A stretch of DNA of 64,000 bases from Conus ventricosus (GCA_018398815.1 CM031600.1:48960991-49024990); one strand, 5' to 3'. Counted from the stretch's first letter, positions 41,063 to 54,587 are shown. Program-made: numbers and translations. Notes: a model not told the origin generated them from the letters alone.

Positions 41063-43535
41063 TCTGCCAATCTGCAGTCTAAGGTCAGAGGGTAGCATGT
41101 ATAATCCATGACCTACAACAAAGTCAACCTTTGACCTAGCATGTGCAAGAACGTCTTGATACCTTTGTATGCTGGAGGGCAAATCAACAGCAGAGTTAAT
41201 AGCATCTTCTAAATTGGCTAGAAATTGTTTTCTGGCATCAAAGCCTGTAGATTGATCTACTATGCTAGACTTAGTCTGTGCTTGTGCTCCTAATAGACAC
41301 CTAACGTATGTCCTTATGGTGTCATTGAGTCTTTGAACTCCTGGCCTTGTTAGCCTTCCCACTTTCTTCTAAGATAAATGTTTGTCCAGGCATTAGGGTG
41401 GTTTTGTTCACTTGACCTAATCGAACTTGTTTGTCTGGTTGAAAAGAGGTGTGGCCAGGCCAGTTAGTCATAATTAAATTCTTTTTGCACCAATAAATCC
41501 AATGTGCCCTAACCCTTGATTGCGGTTAACTTTTGTTCTAGTGTTAGTTGGAGGGTTTAATGTTTTAAATTTCGTTGCGGATTCTTTCATATGCATTGTG
41601 CTCCATTAGTTTTTAAATGGATTAAACGCGTTGTCGTTAGGGAGGGACAACTTGTAGTTCAGTAGTATTGTCTGTACTGGTAATAAGCATGAAAGTTATA
41701 TAGCACTTACTAAAAGATTTGGGGCTGGTTTAAATGGTTTGCTATGAAACCCGCAGCAGTAGTAGACGCAGTCAAATGGCAAAATTTAACTGATTTGGTA
41801 ACTGTTTAAAACGTCATCGGGGGGATACATGCTGATGGACTCTATCACTCTTTTATTGGGGATTTAATATTGAGTTAGTAGTGGGTTTCAAAGCCTGACT
41901 TGAAAGCCATATTGATTCGTCTACTGCAATGGTTAGTAAACTGAAGCTCCAAAGATTTGGGGTTATAAGAGCTCCTACATCGTAAGCTAGCATTTCGTTA
42001 TATTTAAAGGTTCCATTTTTAAATAGTTTTTAAAATGTTATAAAGAGAAGATGTACTATCTATATAACCTAACAAACTACAAGGTGTGTTCTGAAAGTAC
42101 CTATTGTCAATTGGGCGCGGCGTTGAGTTGTAGATTGCCCTTAAAGATAAATGGCTTTAAAAGTTATGTGGGTTAACCATATCTGAAAAAGCTCAAAATA
42201 CTGGAATCACTATTAGTAACGAGGTAGGCCAATCAAATAGACTCATGTGCAATACCTGATGGCTGCTAACACCTTTTGCTTTTTTTTAAAAGACGTACTT
42301 CGCGAAAATTGGCATTATTATTCAAAAATTAACAGGCAACCTCAGATTACTATACATTTCCACTAGAAGAATGAGAGAAGTACCTTTTCCCTAAAGGCCT
42401 GGCTAAAATCTTGGGCTTCCACAATAGTGGACAGATCTTAAAATTTATGTACAGGTAAATAAACCTTCTGATTTTCTCGTGAACCCACTTTTGTCATGTC
42501 CATTTACAACAGTTAAAACAGATGCTCATTTGTTTGATGGCTATCCATCTACAGTTCTACAAGCACTGCGTCAAATAAGGCGGGTTTTCGATTATCAGTT
42601 TATAGGTTTGGCGGAAACAGTCAATTTAAAGAATTTAATTGAGGGGCCTATATATTCATGGATGTAAAAATACTAATCAAGATGGGAATGGAGGCGAGTT
42701 GTTTGTTCTGATTTATTATAGTGTGGAAGTAGAAGAGCGTTACTGTCAACCTTAATTTTAATGCACCGATTGCCGAGACTGTAGAGAATGAGAATGTAAA
42801 TATTGGGTTCACGATCACCAAATTGAGTTTGCACGTAAGCCCCCCATTTTAAAGTACGATTACGTCGATTTTTGGAGTGTTTTTTGCATGTTAATTTTTT
42901 GTTTAAAAAAACAGGGGGCTACTTTAGGCCTAAAAGTAGCATGCGAAGCGTGATTTAGTTTGTGAAAAGGGGGGTTTTCGTGCAAAATAAGATGGGTGAG
43001 CTTGAACCCGTATATTTACATTCTCTCCACACGAACAACATGGCAATAAGGATAACAGGACTGAGATCACACAACAAGGCGGGAAGGGTCATAGAACTGA
43101 GATCACACGACAACATGGCAGTAAGGGTCACAGAACTAAGACCACACGACAACATGGCGATAAGGGTCACAGAACGGAGATCATCACAACATGGCGGTTT
43201 AAGGGTCACAGAACTAAGACCACACGACAACATGGCGATAAGGGTCACAGAACGGAGATCACACAACATGGCGGTAAGGGTCACAGAACTAAGACCACAC
43301 GACAACATGGCGATAAGGGTCACAGAACGATCACACAACATGGCGGTAAGGGTGCACAGAACTAAGACCACACGACAACATGGCGATAAGGGTCACAGAA
43401 CTAAGACCACAAGAGAATGTAAATATGTTCGTTCAAGCTCACCCATCTTATTTTGCACGAAAACCCCCTTTTCACATTGAAATCACGTCCATCTCATATC
43501 AGTTTTGGCCAAATTTACCACCTGTTTTTTAAACA
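41063..43535 (+). repeat. noisy second copy of 38,634-41,062 (probable assembly duplicate)
   Basis: It repeats in order the 3' part of the conserved minus-strand gene, the penton gene (including the same 20-base deletion), the terminal unit (42785-43028) and the minisatellite (43029-43411). It has the same unit-by-unit variants, such as the AACAAGGCGGGAAGGGTCAT unit. From about 41,350 to 42,950 it has an indel every 10-30 bases in coding and non-coding parts alike. The join at 41,063 falls inside a terminal unit. Fragments such as 41063-41362 (-) and 42479-42667 (+) are parts of duplicated genes, not separate genes. Confidence 0.75.
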
Positions 43536-43643
43536 AAATTAACACCTCAAAACCTCTAAAAATCGACGCAATCACATATTTAAAACGGGGGCTTACGTGC
43601 TAGATAAGATTTGGTGATCGTGAACAAACATATTTACATTCTC
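43412..43643 (-). repeat. terminal unit, inverted, complete
   Basis: Full-length inverted unit closing the minisatellite block, so the structure unit-minisatellite-inverted unit forms a large palindrome-like block. Unique sequence follows. Confidence 0.88.
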
Positions 43644-45524
43644 CCAAACACATAAAATCAACTAAACATTTTATATGGCTTAACAGGCTTACTCCAGACT
43701 GGCCATGCTGCTGTTTATATATTGACACCGCAAAAAATCGATAAATTGCAATTACTGCCCCGTCCTGTGTTGGGTGGCAGTCTCGTCAACACTGCTACGG
43801 TGCCAGCAACGCCACAGCATCGATCAACGGACTACTGCAATGCGACACATTATTATTCATCGCGCGCTTACACTCAACCAATCGGCAGGAGGTATGACAT
43901 CATTTTTGGTCGATAGACACGTAAGCCCTCAGCCAGTCGGTCATTTCTGCCTGGAGCGCAACTTTGGAGGGTTGTGTTGTGCTTACGTGCTAGAGGAAGT
44001 GATTATTACTAGAAATTATTTTATGCTTCAAGACAGCAATTTCTTCAGAATTAGTAGAATCTTCATTACTGACACCAACACCAAATGGAATTGTGGACAA
44101 GAGGAAGAAATTGTTTGATTTTCAAGAGAATCATGACCTACTTTAAAAAAATGGACAGAAATTGTTTGGAAAAGCAAACAAATCAGAAGGACCTCGAAAA
44201 TTGCCAGAGATGCCTAAAACAACATTCAACATTCTTGGTTAAGAAAAGGTAGAAGGCAAAAAAGACAAGCAGGAAAGAGTTAGGTTTTACACAAGTTGAG
44301 CTGCATAACTATCTTATGTAAGTCAGGCTGACGTCTGATCAGCTATTTCGAGTGAAACATGTTCTGAAGATTCTTTGTCAGACACAACAGTGAATTTGAA
44401 GGGGGGGGTGAGGTAATATGAAGTAGCAGGATGCTCAAATCATCTTGATATACGGTTAGTTTGGGATTTTCTTGAATCTTTGCATTAAACTGGCATGATG
44501 AGGGTAAAAAAAGCTGGATAATAAAAGAAACTTGGGCACCCCAATGGTCATAGAGAAATGTGATTATTCTGATGATCATGCCCGCAAATTGCAGAGCCAT
44601 GTTTCAAATGTGCTTTTTGGGTATCCTCAGATTGTACACTGTTGGTCTCCCTTTCAGTGTTTTTTTCGGCAAGTTAAAACAAAATTCACGCAATGCTGCA
44701 AGACCATTGGAATTTGGAAGACTATTGGAAACAACCTTCAGCCTAACCTCCGACATATACCCTGCAAGCCCTCTCAGTGAACGCCACTAATCATCCAGGA
44801 AGTGGTGCCTATATATTAGTACCGGTTTGCAAAAAACCTGCCTGGCTATCGATCGTTTGAGTGAGCCGTGTGCGGTATAGCCTGCCTGCTGGCATTCTTA
44901 CTCCTGTGTCTGCCAGCGCTCCAGCCATGGTGGTCAAATGTTATTGAGTGGGAGGGAAAAAACCCTTGCCGTTTGACATCCTAGCCTTGGGTTCGGTCAA
45001 AGGTTACTGCTGACACTTAGATTCCATGTCTTTGTATATAATGAAAATGGCTTTTTTTTTTGCTGTTTGTGGCTTCGCTGTTTGCTGCTGTGGTACCTGC
45101 TTCATCTTCACCTGTGCTTCATCCGTTTCAATTCGCCAGCTTAAAGGCAGTCTTCTGACGGCCGCTACTGAGAGAACTTTGAAGGAGATCTGTGATTAAT
45201 GATTCAGCAGGGACTTGATAAAGTGATTTTAGTGGCTGTCTCGAATTTACGCGTTCAAGTTGTTGAACCCCACAAAAGCCCCTCTTAAATTTCCCTGCAA
45301 GCACCTTCCTCATCTATTGTGTGCGTTGTTTGTTTTGTTTGTTGTTTGTGTGTGTTGTCCGTGCGTGTGTGCCGGTTGGGTATATGAGTGTGTGTGAGTG
45401 AGGGAGGTGGAGACAGGCAGACAGACAAAGAAGTAAACAGCACAGACAGACAGACAGGAGATGTGGGAGTGAATGGAGGGAGAGAGAAAGAGATGTGGGA
45501 GTGAATAAGGGAGAGAGAATACTG
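43644..45524. other. non-coding spacer between copies B and C
   Basis: About 1.9 kb with no recognisable gene. ATG frames such as 43774-44118 and 44532-44780 show no known motif. GT-, GA- and CAGA-rich simple repeats lie at about 45300-45520, just left of copy C. It could be host DNA or an unrecognised repeat. Confidence 0.5.
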
Positions 45525-45792
45525 ATTAATTAATTTTTATAATTTATAATTTATTCTGGTTTTTTCAAAATGATGCCAGGAAGAAGTTTGAAAGCTTACT
45601 TAATATACTTCACAACGTTGATTTGGAAGGGCAAAGAGAAAGTTAAGGAAGCGGGTTTGATGAAACATCATATTTACTGATCTTTTTTATTCACATAAAT
45701 ATACAAAACAACGTGAAGAAGGCCCATCAGTGAAATACAAGATTTTGGCCTAAACCAGCATTAAAAATTGTTTTGCCATATTAGTTGTTTTA

Positions 45793-46815
45793 TATGGCTT
45801 CTCAAAGATGTTAATCTGACAGTTTCTACTTGCCCTTCAGGGGTGGGTAACTATTTGCTTTAATGAGATTAGGTTTTACGGATTAGAAAAGACTATAAAT
45901 AACAGTTAAATTACAATTATTTTATTTGTTTATTTTTAGATTAAAAATGGCTCTGCCGAACTTAGTGTTATCTGATTTTAAAGAAGTGTTAATGAACTAT
46001 GTAACGAGACAATGAAAGCGTGTTAAACATTGATTTTAGTGAATCGGGTTTTTGAGGAATGATGTAAAAAATATATTAAAGAACATATATGGAACTATTT
46101 AACGAAGCAACCAAGTGATGAAACATTGACTGTGTGATTCAAGGACATAGCTAAAATGCTGCGCGGGGTGTTTTTGTAAGGTTAACGTTGTCTTGATGTG
46201 TTTGCAACGCTTGGGTGAAGAATAATAAAAAGGCCGGTTTAACTTAGTTTTTATATACATTTTATTTTTTTGAAATTTACGTAAATTTTGAGTTAAAAAA
46301 TGACCTCTCAAATGCGTTCTGAGTTTGAAAAACTGCCAGCCAGCGGCACTGGTTGAAGGTAGGAGTAAAATACATACAATTAAGCAATATGTTTAGTGAA
46401 GTAGACATGGATTCATAACCCATTGAACGTTCAGGAATAATGCGTAGCAACATTGTATCTCGATTACTCCCAGAGTATTTCAAACGGACCCGCCTGTTAA
46501 AAAGTGTTGTTGCCGTTCTGATTGATTATATAACGCCCTGAGGACAGTTACTTGGAAAGTCTAGGGTTTTCAACCTAAACAGTATGTTGTTTTTAGATAT
46601 CACGTTTTTACTCTGACTCGGGACGATTACTTTGCTTTCACAGTTTTAACCATGCAAGTGGATGCTAAGTTATGGGTTCTGGATTGGTCTGAAGGGAACA
46701 GGTCTTCAAATTATTATTGAAACAAACAAAGCTTATATCCTCTTTGTTGCGCCAATTCGAACCTTTCCATCTCCCAAAAGAGTTAGTTTTATTAAACGAG
46801 CAGTCTTAAACATAT
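45793..46815 (+). pseudogene. left-end small genes and conserved hypothetical gene, copy C
   Basis: Homologous to 25349-26934 of copy B without the 620-bp insertion: the 36-aa-type ORF near 45793, the repeat-containing small gene near 45948 and the gene beginning near 46301. All are frameshifted. It gives the empty-site reference for the insertion in B (around 46710-46735). Confidence 0.55.
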
Positions 46816-46829
46816 AAAATCCTGACGCT

Positions 46830-49800
46830 TTGTGTTTTAGGTGGTGCCGTTTTAGCGCTTTACTTATCATGTTAAAAAGAAACGCAGAAAGGTATCTATT
46901 TTGCAAACAAATATATGCAGAGAGCTGTATCTTTGTAACATAACCTTTACAGTATAGTTTAGAAAAGTATATCTCAGTTGATGAGCAAGATCTATTCATT
47001 TCACTGTAATACGGTGTAACTACAATGGTCTGTAGAAGGGTATCTTGTGCCTATAAGGGGTTCTCAACTAGCTTCCTACTTTTGGCGTGGCCGCTGAACA
47101 AACATGTTAGACTTCATTCCTGTTTGCAGTTATACAAAGAGCCTATTATGTGTTAATCAGAACCAATAAGCAGACTTATGGGTTTTACAACAAAGCATCA
47201 TGGCTAAAAAAGAGGCTTTGTAGGATAGATGCTGGTCCTCAGAATCCCATCTATAGAAGCAGCATGCCAGTCATAGAGCTCATTGTTAAAAGTTTTGTAG
47301 ACTGTGAAACCCAACTCACTCACCTTAACAGGATCTCATAGGTTAGTTTTAAGAATGTAAACAAATGCAGATGAGCCCATACGTGGTTTTGATGACTTTG
47401 AATCGCTCTTTCCACAGTACTACGGTCCACAACAGCAAGAAACAAAAAACTACCTTATTAAACCACCATCAAATCTGTTCTTTTGGTTTATTGTTGTTAG
47501 GTCAGATGGCCAACAACAACACCTGAGATTTACAGAGGTCCTAACGCTGCTTGTAGATTTTAGAAGCAGCAGATTGAATCAACTTTTTGTCGCAATTACT
47601 ACTCCTACAAATTAAATCTTTTCAGTCATTGTTATGGCTTTGAAGCCAAGATCGCTATGATTCATCTACACACTGATGGATTTGCGGCTTCTTAGAGCTA
47701 CACCTAACAAGTAATGACGCGGACAGTAAGTGACTCACGATCACAGTTATGGCTTATTTTAGAGGGGCCGCGCACAATCATTGTAATCTTCAACTTAAGG
47801 TTGACCTAAGACATTGGAATATGCCTATATTCTTTCATAACTTACGAGGCTACGAATCTCATTTATCATGCCTAGCAGTGACTTCTGGAATATATGATGG
47901 GTACCGGCATTGCACAATCTTCTGAATTGTACTTGACTTTTTACTCTTGACTGTTTATCCTTTTATGAGCTCTGCCCAACATCTGATTGGGAGTTTAGAT
48001 ACGTTAGCGGGATCTCTACAAGATTTTTCCATTCCTATAACAATACCTTATCCATTCTTTAGTGCGTTATAAAGGCGTATATCCTTATGAATACATGAAC
48101 TCGTGGGACAGGTTTTGACGAAAGACTAACTTCCTCCTAAAGGCCTTTCTTTTCTATCTTTTAGGCAATGACCATAACTGATGTCTGATAATTTGAATAC
48201 GCTCAGGAAAGCCTGGACAGAATTACCACTTGTGATAAAATGTGGTGATTTTCATGATCAATATTTATTGGCTGTCGTTGGGTTTATTGGGGCAGAGTCT
48301 TCAGGATTACAGAACTACATGCATGAAAACATTACTGCTTAGTCTCAGGCACTTTACATCTCTGCCCCAGGACTTATTGGGACGCATTCTTGTGTCTTAC
48401 AACATCAAGATGTACTTAATTTTTTTCTGATTCTACCAACACTTCAGTGAGTGAAGGACGGTTTATAGGGGAGGTATTAGCATGGCCCTCAATTCTTACT
48501 GCAAAGCCAACAAACTGTATTTAGATGATTATGATCCTACTATAACCGGTCCAACTATCTATTGTACTTAGACGCTTCAATCTGTATGGGTGGGCCATGC
48601 GAGTCAGCCGCTTCCACTGAGAAACTTTAACAAAGTTAAGGAATCATGCATGTTAATACTGTGGTTAGGTATGTTGTCACAGCTTACGCTGATAATCAAT
48701 AGGGGTAATCTTGGGAAGTTGACTTTGATTATCCTTATGGATCTACACGATCTCCACCAACGATAATCCTCTGGCTGCAGAAAGATTTAAAATTGAGTCC
48801 CACTGAACTCCTAAAATTGTGCTAATCTTTAGCATAAAAACTAAATATGTGTGCTATTACAGATCCTACAGTTTTACTTAAGAAGGAATGAAAACTGATG
48901 TGTTTCATAGATTCATTGCTTTTGATAAGAGCCCTTTATGAGGCCTTACATCAAGAAAAATACTGATCTTAGACCCCAAGCCAATGATGCTTCAGAAAAA
49001 GACTTTCTTTAAATGATGAAACAACAGTTGTTTGGCAAAAACTATGGAAAATCTACACAAAGCGGTAAGATGTGAAATTAGTTACAAAAGAAATTCAAGC
49101 AATGAAGTTTGCCTTAAAACCAACTATCAAGGACCTTTATGATGATTTAATCGACAGCTCTTGGTTGGCATTATGATGAAGAGAAAAAGGTTGTTAAGTT
49201 GGAACAAGCCGTGTTGTTTATCGGCTGCTTTACTGTTTTAGAGTTGTCGAAGTTATTGATGTTTAGAATTTCTGTACGACTACTTTAAACCGCGGGTAAC
49301 CAGAAGCAAGAGTCTTTTACAAAGTCACTGACTCTTTTATTCTAGACGTCCCCACAGAAGACTTCGTTATGGATTTAGAAACAGATAGTGGCTTTAAGGA
49401 ACTGATGGATGGTACGACACATGCGACTATCACCAAAGACAGTCCTTTACATTCAACTGTGAACAAGGAAAGTGATTGGGAAGTTGAAGGGATGATCTTA
49501 ATGGGACAGTTATCAAAGAAATATGTTGGTTTGAGGTCCAAGAAGTTTATAGCGTTGCTAGCCAGAATTCTGTAATTGTAAAGCTAAGGGTATATGTTAA
49601 GAAGTTGTCAAAATGAAAATAGAACTCACGATAAACTACACAGCAAGCTTCTTTGATAAAACAAAGCCTATTTTGTTTCACACAATGATTAGATCTGCGG
49701 CTTACTCTTCATCATGTAAACCAACAACTGCTAGGCTGTTAATAAGAATTCACTAGCCTCCTAACTCATAACAGTGACTTTACGTTAATTCTGAGCTTCA

Positions 49801-49845
49801 TGCATATGCTGTAGGGCATTGGAGAATCTTTAAAAAGAGTTAACT
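46830..49845 (+). pseudogene. family-B DNA polymerase, copy C
   Basis: The same landmarks as copy B are recognisable in fragments: MSPYVV near 47370, the ITS-type DHDH region near 47740 (heavily damaged), motif A 'YLDASICMGGPC'-type frameshifted codons near 48565, fingers near 49030, and DVPTEDFVMDLET near 49345, with motif C just upstream. The closing GHWRI block is near 49830. Too many indels exist for any long frame. Confidence 0.7.
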
Positions 49846-50085
49846 TGAGATTGACTTGGCTTGTACTTAACTTAATCATCCTTAACAAGAACTTACTTAA
49901 GACCTACAAGTATACTTACTTAAGAACCTATAAAAAAGGAAAACATAGAAACTTATTTTTTTGCTCTTAATTGTAATGTTACTTGCACTTAAACTTAAAA
50001 AGTACTTTTCTAAAACTACTTAGCTTGTACTTATCTAGTTCTTTACTTGTACGTCTACTATTCTTAAAAACTATTACATAGAAAA
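49846..50085. repeat. CTTAAC-rich tract, copy C
   Basis: Counterpart of 29809-29998 with repeated ACTTAAGACCTACAAG-like and AACTTAAA words, between polymerase and the convergent minus-strand gene. Confidence 0.65.
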
Positions 50086-51020
50086 TGGGGTCTAATGCAG
50101 GAGGTTGTAATTTTTTTGCAGAAGCGGTTATTCTTCTTTTACTGTGGGGGCTTGCGGCTTTGTTGCTAGGTATGGTGTTTTGGTATTTGTTGCTAAAAAA
50201 CCTCCCAGGCAAACAACAGCAGCTCCCACATTCCATAATGATACATTTAATCGTTTTTTGATTGTGTTTGTGTTGTTGTTAATTGCGATGGACGGTGTTG
50301 GCGGCGCGATGTTGTATTACTATTATAACATTTTTTGTTTTGCTGATGGTTCTGCTTTTTGCAGTCTGTTCCTTTCAGCTAGTTTCGCGCCCAAGCCTCA
50401 ACAAGTCCGGGTCTTTAGAATTAGTAACATTACTCACTTGCGGTACATTCACTGGGGTTCCATATCCTGCTCCTGCCGGAGGGGCCTGCGGATTGTCTTG
50501 CGGATTGTCTGGACGTCTTCTTCTCGCTCATTTTTTTTATTGCGATAATTTTATATGATCAAAATTAATATGCCCCCCCCCCCGATTATAAAGTAATTTT
50601 AATCCATGTTGTGATTGGGCATAACATCGTCCAAATCTGTAATTACATGTCACAGCAGAGTTTCTAGGGACTTGTTTAAAAGAAACTCGGATTCTTGTGT
50701 TAAAGTCATATTTTATAAATCTGTTCTTCTGAAATCAACTGGCCGCCATCTGACTTACTAACTTAGATATAAACTATTCATTGTCTGGCCCACTGATCTA
50801 ACCATTTTGACCTAGCTGTGCTTCGTTCCCTAAGCTAGAAGTATTCCAAGTCCTGATGTTGGACAGAGGTTGTTGAATCTGTTCATTACTTGTCAGTAAC
50901 TAAAATACTTTTTTTGTTTTCCCTCCACGCAGCCAGTGAGGATAATCTTTCTTTATGACAGTGGTCTTCGGAGTAGTCTGTTTGCTACTCAAACTTATTA
51001 GTCGTCACATTCCATTTTAA
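50085..51020 (-). pseudogene. two minus-strand membrane/hypothetical genes, copy C
   Basis: Homologous to 29999-30891 of copy B. The first gene spans about 50085-50530; its ATG lies in the GCTCATTTTT context at about 50526 and it has a Pro/Ala-rich C-terminal SAKKLQPPALDP. The second starts at the GTCACATTCCATTTT context near 51017. Both are frameshifted. Confidence 0.5.
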
Positions 51021-51303
51021 AATAGCAATAAAAAATAATTTATTAACTTTTTTTAAATCCATGAGCCTTTAACGTTGAGTGTAATTATGCAGTGACTATA
51101 GTTGGTGTTTTTGTCTATTCAACCCTTGCAAAATGTTTATTAGGATAAAGCCGCCCAACATGGGAAAGATAGAAGTATTCGCCATAGCGAGTTGCAACCT
51201 TATTTTTAGGCTTTCACAACAAAAAGATTATCTGATTAAAATAACACATAGACATACTTTTCGTATTATGATCATTTTAATTATTTTTTTAGTTTAATAA
51301 AAA

Positions 51304-52000
51304 GTTGAGTGAATAAAAAGATTATAATACGATTACCACTCTGCTGTAATTCGCGGCCTTAGTATAGGTTATAGCGTGTTAGCAAACAAATGTTTTAAAA
51401 TGAAGCGGCGGATCTAGGAGGTTAGACTTTGAGGGATGTTGTTTAAGGGTTATAGTTGTAATTAATGCAGGGATTGCGTCAAAAGTCTTTCTTGTTACAG
51501 CCAGGGGATTATCCAGAAAATACTTAGTTCATAGACAGATGTAATCTAGAATAATATTGATTTTATAAAAGATGGCGGGAAGTTGTAGTTATGGCCTTGG
51601 TGCGGAAGTGCTATGTTTAATGCTTGGCCATTCCTCTGGAAGCCAATTATATGTTTTAGTATAATTGCGGGGTCCGATGAAGAGAGAGAACGTCATAACA
51701 TGGCAATGGAAGATTTAGCCAAGGCAAAGAGACGCTTATGAGAAAAGACGAATTGCTCACTTTGACTTTATTATTAATAAGTTAATGGGAAACAGGGGAC
51801 ATGCAGAGCACACATTTACTGACGTTGATGAGGGAATATGATATGAGTATTACTTGTGACAGGAAAGAAGTTTTCTAACATTGCCAACGCCTGAAACTGT
51901 CTGACTTTTATTGAAAAACATCTGACGAACAGAAATAGCAGAGATAGGCTTTATTGTTGGGCGGTGCTATGGGAGCAATCTCTCTTTCTCGCCTATTCAA
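51304..52000 (+). pseudogene. 76-aa-type and 135-aa-type membrane protein genes, copy C
   Basis: Recognisable by the codons for the GLSIGYS-like segment (51355-51385), the start near 51572, RERHNMAMEDLAK (51685-51725) and the TFTDVDE segment (51812-51840). Both are interrupted many times. Confidence 0.5.
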
Positions 52001-52030
52001 TCTAAAAAAAATTAAAAAATACAATTAAAA

Positions 52031-53050
52031 TATGAACTCATAATATATTATTCTACTAAAGGGTATTGGGAAAAGAAAGACTTGCTATTGAAATACTGGT
52101 AAAGCTGCTTGAGTGTCTGAATCAGATGATAGACTGGCTTTTCCATAAACAGGCAATTTGGCAATTATATTCTGCCTGCCCAAAAAGAATACTGCTAGAT
52201 TTGTTAAAACTCCTGTTCCAAATGACCACCCACCAGTTGGACTTGCTTGTATCTTCCACATGATAATGTTAGAAGAAAAAAGTTTAAGTATGTTCTGACA
52301 GTTGTTTGACATGGCTTCAAGATACAAAGACGCTGAACCTTTAACGGATAAAGCTTCAAATGCTGTGGCCTGTGGCTTTACAACTAATCATTCATCCGAG
52401 GCCCATTTAAGTATTCAAGTTGATTACAGGTTGTGATGGCTAAAAGGTTTAAAGGTTCTGTAAAACCAGCTGTTTTTATAACATCATGTTACAGTTAAGA
52501 GAGGGATCCCAGGCAACCATCGATCACAAGCCCTAGTAGATAACTTTAATAAGAATCTAGCTGAACGCCTGTTTAACCTATCCAGATCACAGGAGAAATT
52601 ATGGACTATAGCGATGTACTCGAACGAAGTACAGATGAGCGCAAACACTGAATGGGTTTGCGAGATTGCTGCAGTATTACGCGCCTATGAACAATGAAGA
52701 ATTTAATGCAAACAGGTCTTAAGCCAGTAAACGCAATTAAAATTAAAAAAAATTTAGCATTACTGAGAAGATGTGCTGGGGACTACAAAAACTTTTTGCC
52801 GTTTGGGTTAAAGGTAAGTTACTTGTATGTCCTGGAGAGGAGATGGTGATGTTAGAATAGAGCCACTGTTCATATATGGAGGCGTTAGGTGTGTATGAAG
52901 TTGTAAGAATTTGAAAACAAAACCCTCCCGTGTATTATTTAAGAGAAACTCTCTCTCGCTAGCGGCGCTAATTACGTCTAAAGTCCCGCCCCTAAAAGGT
53001 TTCCTGTGTTTCGTGAAAGAGTTGCAAGGTGGTCCCACAAACTCAGTAAG
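52031..53050 (+). pseudogene. DDE integrase, copy C
   Basis: Starts near 52031 (MNS-YYSTKGYW-like codons). HHQLDLL (first catalytic Asp, about 52228-52250), KRGIPGNHRSQALVD-like codons (about 52500-52540) and the tail near 53010 are visible in different frames. About 36 extra bases (near 52612-52648) that look like a local read duplication are inserted before the NTEWV block. Confidence 0.65.
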
Positions 53051-53129
53051 TTAACAAAAAAATAGTGTTTGTTAAACTTATTTTTTTGTTAAACTTTTTT
53101 TTTTGGTCTATTTTTGGGGTTTACCGATA

Positions 53130-53685
53130 TGTGTTTGTTTTTCATTGTTCTCTTTAATTGCATCAGTTGTTTCTGTCGTGAAGTTAAAAGTCTTTCTCCA
53201 CGCTTTTGAAGTTCAATTTTTGCCGTCTGTTAATCATCACAGTCTCAGCCATTAAGCTTTGAAATTCTTCGTCTGTAATGTTTTCTTCCTGTAATGATGT
53301 GCTTTTTATTAATTTTAATGAACAAAGTTTGTGCTGCCACTAGGACACACAATGGCAGTGTGCTTTTGTAATTTAGGAGGTTAATTTTTTTAAACTGCTC
53401 TTACATTCATTGACATGGCGCCTAAAACCTAAACCAAGACCTCCTAATGCTTTATATGAGGCTGGCCGACCCCCTAGCACCAGTAGACCTAAAAGTGCAT
53501 ACCACTAGACCCTGCACTTACCGTAGCTACAGCTGATGAGCCGGTAATTACATAAGAAAGAGTATTTAAAGACTTTTTGCTTATTTCCTTCTAGTAACTC
53601 TATACTTATCCAAGTCGCTTTCTTGTTCTTTTTGAAGTTCAGTTATTTCCTTGTATCACCTAACTGTTGTACCCTTCCATTTCTT
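53130..53685 (-). pseudogene. membrane protein gene, copy C (keeps segment lost in B)
   Basis: Homologous to 32830-33257. It retains 53160-53310, which encodes an acidic end (ENITDEEFQSLMAETVMI) that copy B lacks, so the ancestral gene was longer than B suggests. Confidence 0.5.
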
Positions 53686-53689
53686 TATT

Positions 53690-54587
53690 CAAGATTATTT
53701 TTTTTTAATAATCTTATACATATCTTCTTAGTATCTTCTGGCTGCACTCATCTAACAGAGTATAAAAACGCAATGAATTCAACATACTTAATGATTAAAG
53801 TCAAAGTACTGTTTTAGTTTGTCTTTGTCAACGTTATAGTAACCTTGGTCTGATGATGCAAGGGTGTTTTTTTCATCTCCGTTTTAGTAATAACAATATC
53901 GAGCTAAAGAGGGGCATCCAAAGTTTTCAGCCTTTATTTGTATGCATCTAATAACGCATGTTCTGGCAAAAAACTGGATCGCCCTCCTCGGAGTAATAAA
54001 TAAGCTAAAAATTCATCGTCATTTGCCTAGGTAGTGATTTTAGCGTTGGGGGTAAATTCTAAAAACGGACGGTGTCGTCCCCCAATTCTGTAAGGACTCT
54101 CATTTCTCTGTAGCATAACATTCTGAAAACCCCGCTTAGTTATTTCAATCTGCTTTTTTCTGTTGTGGTTCCTGGTGATTTTAACCAGGTAACAAGAAAT
54201 GGGGACCTTCATTTATGGCTTTTTTCTTTTTTAAAAATTGTTGTTCTTATCATTGTTTACATTGGGGCTTCGTAGTTCAAACTTTTAAATTTCAGTCAAT
54301 TTCAGGAAGCAACGCCCATGCATTCTCTCTTTTTATGAAGTTTGTATTCACGTTTGCCAAAATCGTTTGCCTCTAAATTTCTTATCTCTTCTAGGGCAGG
54401 ATGACGCTGCCGTTTTTGTCTTCATTTTTTCTGTTCGTTTGTAAACCCCGTCATCTGTGTATTCAAATCCATAAACATTCTGGCACTCCTATTTAGATCA
54501 AATCGGTTGTGTCTGCTAGGTCTTTTAGCTCTACTACAGTGCATTTAGGAGCTAGCTGCCGCTTTTGATTCATGTCCCTCGAGACAT
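53690..54587 (-). pseudogene. conserved gene (MSRGPES-type), copy C, uninterrupted site
   Basis: ATG context at 54585-54587. Homologous to 33269-35198 of copy B but with a single TTAA (about 53789-53792) where B has the piggyBac-type element. Frameshifted throughout. Confidence 0.5.

Noticed and set aside
43774..44118. 114-residue ATG frame and neighbouring frames to 44790
   Set aside because: No recognisable motif or homologous copy in the window; overlapping frames of equal quality exist.
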